Source: Glomus cerebriforme (taxonomy: Eukaryota; Glomeromycota; Glomeromycetes; Glomerales; Glomeraceae). Taken from it: DNA of 61,158 nucleotides. The notes beneath the pieces were generated by a model, which worked only from the letters and a program-made list of their open reading frames with translations, searched no databases and was not told where the DNA came from. The translations under genes were made by a program, and so were the position numbers. The stretch spans positions 82,225 to 143,382 of the forward strand of contig QKYT01000176.1 of assembly GCA_003550305.1 (NCBI GenBank), read 5' to 3'. Below, piece after piece: positions 60,791-61,158 of this stretch (its first letter is position 1; every line of letters begins with the position of its first letter).

Positions 60791-61158
60791 ATCAATGGGA
60801 ATTGTGTCTAACTGCTGTAACTTAATTTTTTTTTAAAAATGAGCATTGACTTTATCTCAGCAGCGCAAACACTTTTTTTTTAAACAACACGCTTTTACAT
60901 TCAGAAATTCTTCATAGTTTCAAAGATCATGACATCCTTTATAAATTTTATTTTGTTGACTTGACATAGTTAAATAGGAAAAGTTATGATGAAGAAAAAA
61001 AAAATGATTTAAAAAAGATTTAAAATTGATTTAAAATTGATTAAAATGAGGTTACCGAAAATCATTATCCGAAGTAACCGACATGTAAATCCGGCATTTT
61101 TTGCTGGTGACGCGCTCAGCAAAGAAATCCATCTTCCCCAGTATCACCAACACTTTTT
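60791..61158. other. intergenic at the right window edge
   Basis: No gene recognised. The last 100 bases are more GC-rich (CATTTTTTGCTGGTGACGCGCTCAG crosses 61096-61120) and could be the start of a repeat or gene cut by the window edge. Confidence 0.3.

Noticed and set aside
1..61158. CRISPR arrays, bacterial operons, tRNA genes
   Set aside because: No regularly spaced direct repeats with unique spacers, no Shine-Dalgarno-type gene strings, and no tRNA B-box with a matching cloverleaf were found; the DNA is eukaryotic.

Overview
This is nuclear DNA of a fungus, very AT-rich, with short spliceosomal introns (GTAAGT-type donors, YAG acceptors, one clear TACTAAT branch site). Four things together point to an arbuscular mycorrhizal fungus (Glomeromycota, Rhizophagus-like): long AT-rich gene-poor spacers, a lone 5S rRNA gene, expanded-family genes (kinase-Sel1, BTB-TLDc, SAM-domain), and abundant decayed transposon-type sequence. 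The genus is an inference from gene style; no search was run.

Layout. 1-479: 3' end of a membrane-protein gene (+). 480-11552: gene-poor AT-rich DNA. 11553-12965: alginate-lyase-family (PF05426) secreted or membrane-anchored enzyme (-). 13776-14131: TIR element. 14509-15593: SAM-domain gene with a second exon broken by two in-frame stops. 15.6-24.3 kb: extremely AT-rich block with a hAT-like MITE that has an 8-bp target-site duplication (17369-17783), a decayed DDE transposase (19.5 kb) and a decayed CxxC-rich gene (20.3-21.4 kb). 24325-25640: five-exon Oac1/SLC25A35-type mitochondrial carrier (-). 28672-28974: GC-richer foldback element. 29377-29492: 5S rRNA. 29.56-32.6 kb: direct duplication of about 1.4-1.6 kb whose copies reveal two insertions by comparison with each other (a GTAC-rich element and a 124-bp near-perfect palindrome). 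34.44-34.68 kb: 122-bp tandem repeat with a hairpin. 36.6-38.3 kb: BTB-TLDc pseudogene (-). 40632-43247: GH36 raffinose-synthase/alpha-galactosidase-like protein (+). 44832-47465: pseudokinase-Sel1 fusion (-). 49962-50960 (-) and 58960-59868 (+): two copies of an unrecognised multipass membrane protein in an inverted segmental duplication that brackets a CSC1/OSCA/TMEM63 channel gene (53757-57097, -).

No operon-like logic applies; each gene is separately transcribed. Functional themes are carbohydrate cleavage (PL-type and GH36 enzymes), signalling scaffolds (SAM, pseudokinase-Sel1, BTB-TLDc), and membrane transport or mechanosensing (mitochondrial carrier, CSC1-type channel, orphan 7-TM pair). 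The most interesting candidates for something undescribed are the inverted orphan membrane-gene pair, the self-documenting palindrome insertion at 31.0 kb, and the recurrent ATACTGTATAT motif spread over the window.
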